Positions 60,801 to 64,000 of a DNA stretch of 64,000 nt are shown here, piece after piece. The DNA comes from Bacteroidales bacterium (GTDB taxonomy: Bacteria; Bacteroidota; Bacteroidia; Bacteroidales; F082): the NCBI GenBank assembly GCA_024710405.1, contig JANJUV010000020.1, positions 62,001-126,000 of the forward strand. Reading direction: 5' to 3'. Below the pieces are notes generated by a model. It did not search any database. It was not told the origin of the DNA and saw only the letters and a list, made by a program, of their open reading frames with translations. The first letter of the stretch is position 1, and each line of letters opens with the position of its first letter. The translations under genes were made by a program, and so were the position numbers.

Positions 60801-61517
60801 AGAGATTTTTGATGATGCCTTAAGCAGAAATTCTGAACCGATATATGCAAGGTGATAAATACTAATAAGCAATAAAGAAAACAGAAACAAAACCAAATAG
60901 TAAACAAAACCATCCACAGCTGATGTTTGCGTTGGTGAAACAGAAAAAACAGTTTCACCCATACTATTGACAACGGAATAAGAAATATCTTTATCAATAG
61001 GAACTGCAAGACGCCAATCAGTAGGAAAATCAGGTGCAAATGCATTCTCTATAAAGCTGTTTTCAAAGGGAAAACTACCATATATCAAACCAACAAGAAT
61101 CATTCTATACTGCTGTTTTTCAATTACTTGAAAATAATAATAGCCATTTTTCAGCTTTAGAAAAGTTCCATTGGATACATGACCTGACACTTGCGTGGAA
61201 ATATCAATGCTGTTGCCTGACCAATAGATAAGCGAATCTGATCTATAGATGAACAATGTGGCATTATCAGGTTTCTGTATGGGCATTTCTAGCGATGAGG
61301 CTCCTGAAGTGGCAATTTCAGGGCCATAAGCCGACAACATCTGAAGAAAATGCTCACCCTTACTCTCCATTTCCAGAAAAGCATTCTGAAACCGTTCAGC
61401 AGAATTCTCTACTGAATAGTATCTGTTCGCCATCGTGTTGATTAATATGATCGCTAAAGCGAGCATCATCACGTACAAAACGTGTCGATTAACCAGTGTC
61501 AGGTATTTCTTTGGCAT
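57813..61517 (-). CDS. Large multi-spanning sensor histidine kinase (NtrY-like core)
   Basis: 1234 residues. Order: N-terminal TM (about 10-27), extracytoplasmic segment (about 30-200), a polytopic block of about eight helices (205-465), a second extracytoplasmic region, further TMs near 725-750 and 775-800, another sensor segment, a TM near 935-955, HAMP (about 955-1010), HisKA with H1022 in AHEIKNPLTPM and HATPase (N box NNLIKNALQAI, G boxes DNGRGM and GTGIGLSIV). The HEIKNPLTP form is like NtrY. No response regulator gene is nearby. Confidence 0.88.
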   Translation of the reverse strand: MPKKYLTLVNRHVLYVMMLALAIILINTMANRYYSVENSAERFQNAFLEMESKGEHFLQMLSAYGPEIATSGASSLEMPIQKPDNATLFIYRSDSLIYWSGNSIDISTQVSGHVSNGTFLKLKNGYYYFQVIEKQQYRMILVGLIYGSFPFENSFIENAFAPDFPTDWRLAVPIDKDISYSVVNSMGETVFSVSPTQTSAVDGFVYYLVLFLFSLLLISIYHLAYIGSEFLLKASSKISQGIIFLMLIVVIRYLLLILRWPDIIFLHELFGSALLSAGELIPSLGDLWFHALTLLYISVVFFRNPAIVVKETISRSSQISYGIALSLVLVIIGSGYLGLIKITIINSSIPLSFKELYYFDMMSYLTFLIISLISVAFIFVLLGLFRTVRMLIVSRFTSVVVLFLFLAAYIGFVAFDNDVYHTEYILMIVAYVFLLMPFAARKLFVYRIEKAFLLVFLSGVLALVFYHSNMYVADKKQNLIALRLAEDSDPLFEFLYDEVSNTLEKDSAFFTLVLHGDTTDQNLNEKVYDYLKENYFFGYFNKFNINIVICQPEELLFVRPGDFYIGCNEYFDELIKNDSLSIQNKANKLFLIHDYAQQTYYLGRIDLNRLLNDSTRTYPTYYIEFYNRFLPEGIGYPELLIDEENDRSKDLSTYSFARYVDGILAYKFGNYLYSNQLEAELLSSPYFFEEDNYRHLLYPVNDDIILLISRKGKGLIDMVAPFSYFAVFIGLLMIIVFAFLGKNDRKSPFLFNFRIKLQILLVSSLILSFFIVAAVSFNYIKSFYQLRTNEMLKEKTQSILIELEHKLKGSDFNGPDIEQYLYQLLTKFSAVFFTDINLYDLRGRLIASSRPEIFDKGLISELMNREAFEQLTRNGKIYFIHNEMIGSGKYLSSYIPFRNEDGVPVAFLNLPYFAKETELREEISSFLLTFLNILFMLTALSIWLALVLSRRMTSPLIMIQEKMQRLAVGRPNEKLVYTQQDEIGQLVRQYNQLIDQLEESASLLARSERESAWSEMARQVAHEIKNPLTPMRLSVQYLKKSWDEKDPEIGEKISKTTQTIVEQIDALSEIASAFADFASMPAQKNEQVDVSEIIRHTIDLFAAHENAEILFRTGPAGNFVVIADRKSLIRVFNNLIKNALQAIEGVEKGRVEVKMGIESEMVVITVIDNGRGMSDEQASRVFTPYFTTKTSGTGIGLSIVRNIIRTLKGDIQFQTHEGKGTTFTIRLPKSEINE

Positions 61518-61667
61518 AACGTATTAGCAAACATTATGTTCCTGGAAAAAATTTGATCAATAATCTTAGCCCTAAATTAAAGACCAAAGTAAGCAATTCT
61601 GATATATAGTAAAACAAACGTAAACAACAAATTGTATTTCAGTTTTCAGGTTTATTCTAAGCCATAA

Positions 61668-62555
61668 TTAGTTCTCGGGTTTTTGGAACACATAAATAAG
61701 GCTTGAAAAATTTCCACATGATTCGGCCTTGAAGTTGGATTTAAGTCCGTGGTACAGTCCCCGGAGGGCTGTAAGTGATTTTCCCCTGTATTGTTCGCTT
61801 AGTATGCTCACATAAAAAGCATCCCACCGCATTGGAACAATATTGACCAGCCGGAGATTATTCCTTTTTCCGAGAAACCTCATTGTATCAGAAGAAAAAT
61901 GGTATAGATGACGAGGCACATCCCAACCAGCCCAATACTTACCATAAAACAAAGCGTCGGGCGATTCGGGATTGGGCAAGGCCAACACCAGATAAGCCCC
62001 GGGCTTCATCCACAACTTTATTTTTTCTATGTTATCATGTAAATCATGAATATGCTCCAACACATGCCATAGTGTAATAGCATCCTGAGAGCTCTCATCT
62101 ATTTGGGAATCATGCTCAGGCGAAATAACATGTAAACCCAATCTAGTGGAACAATAATTTCTGGCATTCTGATCTTTTTCTATACCCATGACCGAAAATC
62201 CGGCATTCTGGCATGATTCTAAAAAGGAGCCTGAGCCAGCCCCAATATCAAGAATATTACCAGAGTCACAATACTTCTTTAGCAATCGGGTTTTGGAGGC
62301 AACATTCCACCTTCTGATCAATTGATATATAAGAGCCAAAGGGTTCAGGCTTTTGCCCGGATGAGAATAATAGTTTTGGGATTGATAATAGGCAATAGAT
62401 GCAAGGTCATCGGGAAAGGGATTGGTGATTTGCAATCCACAAAAACCGCATTGATGCACATCAAATTCTTCACCTGTAAGAAAATAGTCCTTTGTTGAAA
62501 ATTTGAAAGTAAGGTTTTCGTGTGCACACAAAGGGCATCTCAAATGCTTATTCAT
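61668..62555 (-). CDS. SAM-dependent methyltransferase with N-terminal zinc ribbon
   Basis: 295 residues. Two CxxC pairs (CPLCAHE at about 6-9; CGFCG at about 36-39) form a likely zinc ribbon ahead of a class I methyltransferase domain with motif I ILDIGAGSGSFLE (about 96-108) and a TLWHVLEHI post-II motif. The target is unknown; similar proteins modify sugars or small molecules. It is 28 bases after mnmG and ends 150 bases before the large kinase. A parS-type site separates it from mnmG. Confidence 0.82.
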   Translation of the reverse strand: MNKHLRCPLCAHENLTFKFSTKDYFLTGEEFDVHQCGFCGLQITNPFPDDLASIAYYQSQNYYSHPGKSLNPLALIYQLIRRWNVASKTRLLKKYCDSGNILDIGAGSGSFLESCQNAGFSVMGIEKDQNARNYCSTRLGLHVISPEHDSQIDESSQDAITLWHVLEHIHDLHDNIEKIKLWMKPGAYLVLALPNPESPDALFYGKYWAGWDVPRHLYHFSSDTMRFLGKRNNLRLVNIVPMRWDAFYVSILSEQYRGKSLTALRGLYHGLKSNFKAESCGNFSSLIYVFQKPEN

Positions 62556-62562
62556 TTAGTTT

Positions 62563-62578
62563 TGTTTCACGTGAAACA
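62563..62578. promoter_or_regulatory. parS-type ParB binding site
   Basis: TGTTTCACGTGAAACA, a perfect 16-bp palindrome identical to the bacterial chromosomal parS consensus bound by ParB/Spo0J. It lies in the 28-base gap between mnmG and the methyltransferase gene. mnmG (gidA) is origin-proximal in many bacteria, so the site fits the chromosome-partition region. Function is inferred from sequence identity. Confidence 0.88.
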
Positions 62579-62583
62579 TTATG

Positions 62584-64000
62584 TTAACGTCCTAAAAATA
62601 CGGCCAATACAGAAACGTCTGATGGGGATACACCACTTATCCTGCTAGCCTGACCAAGGGTTTCAGGCTTTATTCTGGATAGTTTCTCACGAGCCTCCCA
62701 GGATAAAGATTGTAGGCTATGATAATCAAAATCCGGTTTTAGCTTAACTTCTTCGATTCTCTTGAGTTTGTCTGCCATTTCGGCTTCCTTGATAATGTAT
62801 CCTTCATACTTCACAGAGATTTCAACGGACTCCAAAACTTCATCCGAAATTTCGTCAAAGCCATATTTTGCTTTGAAGTCATGTTCAATAATATGCCAAA
62901 TGTTGTGTATTGAAACCTGTGGCCGAAGCAACAATCCGGAAATCTTGATTCTTTGACTGATTGGAGCAGTTTGAAGCTCACTAAGTATAGGATTAATAAC
63001 TTCAGGAGAAATGCTTGTGCTTTTCAGAAACTCCTTTAAACTCTGCGTCATGGCAAGTTTACGTTTATAAACGGTTACTCTTTCTGCCGTGGCTAATCCT
63101 ATCCTTGCTGCTAATGGCGTTAACCTGAAGTCTGCATTGTCTTGTCGCAGTAAAATCCGGAATTCAGCCCTGCTTGTAAACATTCTGTAGGGCTCATCAA
63201 CACCTTTCGTAATTAGATCATCGATCAATACACCAATATATGCTTCGTCACGTCCCAAGGTGAAACTGCCCTTATCCTGCACTTTCAGCGCGGCATTGAT
63301 TCCGGCCATTAAACCCTGGGCCGCGGCTTCTTCATAACCTGTTGTTCCGTTAATCTGTCCGGCGAAATACAAGTTTTCTACAAGTTTGGTTTCTAACGTA
63401 TATTTCAATTGCTCCGGTGGAAAATAATCATACTCGATAGCATAACCCGGTCGGAATATTTTCGCGTGTTCAAAACCCGGTATTTCTCTTAATGCTTTGT
63501 ATTGTACATAATCAGGAAGGGAGGAACTAAAACCGTTTACATAATATTCAATTGTATTCCAACCTTCTGGTTCCACAAACAGCTGATGAGCATCTTTTGA
63601 TGAAAACCTCTCGATTTTGTCTTCGATACTCGGGCAATATCTTGGGCCAACGCCTTCTATTCTTCCTGAAAACATAGGTGAAAGATGAAACCCCTCCCTC
63701 AAAATATTATGTACCTGTTTGGATGTATAAGTGATATAGCAGCTCCTTTGGTTGTTCAAAGGAGTGTTTTCGAGATAGGAAAAATTGGATGGACGCTCAT
63801 CTCCTTTCTGCTCTTCCATCTTTGAAAAATCAATTGTACGTCCATCTACCCTGACTGGTGTTCCTGTTTTCATCCTGCTGGCAAGGAATCCATAGTCTGT
63901 GAGCTGCTCGGTTATTCCTGTGCTCGCTTTATCTCCCATCCGGCCTCCGCCAAACGTCTTTTCACCAATATGGATCAATCCATTCAGAAAAGTCCCATTG
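62584..64000 (-). CDS. mnmG: tRNA 5-carboxymethylaminomethyluridine synthase MnmG (C-terminal part)
   Basis: FAD protein that, with MnmE, modifies the wobble uridine of several tRNAs. About 472 residues lie in the window; the N-terminal FAD-binding start is beyond the right edge. Visible hallmarks include [27 protein letters not shown]-type [13 protein letters not shown], the [16 protein letters not shown] segment and [16 protein letters not shown]. The first codon at the edge is partial. Confidence 0.97.
   Translation of the reverse strand, partial: NGTFLNGLIHIGEKTFGGGRMGDKASTGITEQLTDYGFLASRMKTGTPVRVDGRTIDFSKMEEQKGDERPSNFSYLENTPLNNQRSCYITYTSKQVHNILREGFHLSPMFSGRIEGVGPRYCPSIEDKIERFSSKDAHQLFVEPEGWNTIEYYVNGFSSSLPDYVQYKALREIPGFEHAKIFRPGYAIEYDYFPPEQLKYTLETKLVENLYFAGQINGTTGYEEAAAQGLMAGINAALKVQDKGSFTLGRDEAYIGVLIDDLITKGVDEPYRMFTSRAEFRILLRQDNADFRLTPLAARIGLATAERVTVYKRKLAMTQSLKEFLKSTSISPEVINPILSELQTAPISQRIKISGLLLRPQVSIHNIWHIIEHDFKAKYGFDEISDEVLESVEISVKYEGYIIKEAEMADKLKRIEEVKLKPDFDYHSLQSLSWEAREKLSRIKPETLGQASRISGVSPSDVSVLAVFLGR

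Noticed and set aside
1-64000. tRNA genes, rRNA, CRISPR arrays, prophage or IS elements
   Set aside because: No T-loop GGTTCGA-type motif, no direct-repeat array, no transposase or integrase seen on either strand.

Overview
The window is chromosomal DNA of a member of the Bacteroidota, most likely Bacteroidales-like. The reasons are the type IX secretion (T9SS) protein PorZ and several proteins with T9SS C-terminal sorting domains; Bacteroidota-type promoters (-7 element TAnnTTTG, seventeen exact copies upstream of genes here); families typical of the phylum (DUF3109, DUF4292, a Bacteroides-type tryptophanase); and A-rich leaders with few strong Shine-Dalgarno sites. I saw no rRNA, tRNA, CRISPR array, phage or insertion sequence. 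A perfect 16-bp parS-type palindrome beside mnmG at the right edge suggests that this end lies in the origin-proximal part of the chromosome.

Layout. 0-5 kb: a tripartite RND efflux operon on the minus strand (adaptor, pump, TolC; the last is cut by the window edge). 5-7.4 kb: a translationally coupled pair, a secreted aspartic-protease-like protein and a protein with four glycogen-binding-like repeats. 7.5-14.5 kb: DUF3109, ornithine carbamoyltransferase, tryptophanase with a long leader, a single-domain CBM48 protein, free-methionine sulfoxide reductase, then an operon of an MntP-like membrane protein, a secreted endonuclease I and QueD. 14.5-17.2 kb: a hybrid histidine kinase divergent from tandem single-stranded-DNA-binding protein genes. 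17.2-25 kb: a long minus-strand run of methionine-type aminotransferase, omega-amidase, TrkA, TrkH, two glycosyltransferases and a lipid kinase. 25-34 kb: a GT-C-like membrane protein, pgk, dut, then a sugar nucleotidylyltransferase, TPR lipoprotein, DUF4292 lipoprotein and EnvC. 34-48 kb: a T9SS-rich stretch (subtilase, gingipain-like C25 protease, PorZ, esterase) interrupted by lipA-lipB and recO. 47.7-49.4 kb: an FNR-like regulator and an outer-membrane protein. 49.5-55 kb: a probable amino-sugar salvage operon (GH109, HexNAc-kinase-like, nucleotidylyltransferase), a T9SS protein and an HGSNAT-like acyltransferase. 55-64 kb: a double adenylate kinase, a flippase, a 1234-residue histidine kinase, a methyltransferase and mnmG (cut by the right edge).

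Links between genes. The C25 protease, subtilase, endonuclease, esterase and the 53-kb protein would all leave the cell through the T9SS to which PorZ belongs. The Crp/Fnr protein at 47.7 kb has four cysteines laid out as in FNR and a near-perfect palindrome over its own promoter; a perfect TTGAT-N4-ATCAA site lies upstream of tryptophanase, so oxygen-responsive control of indole production is a testable idea. The GH109, kinase and nucleotidylyltransferase genes form a coherent route from alpha-linked GalNAc to a UDP-sugar. The most unusual single gene is the fused double adenylate kinase, whose second half has lost the P-loop lysine.
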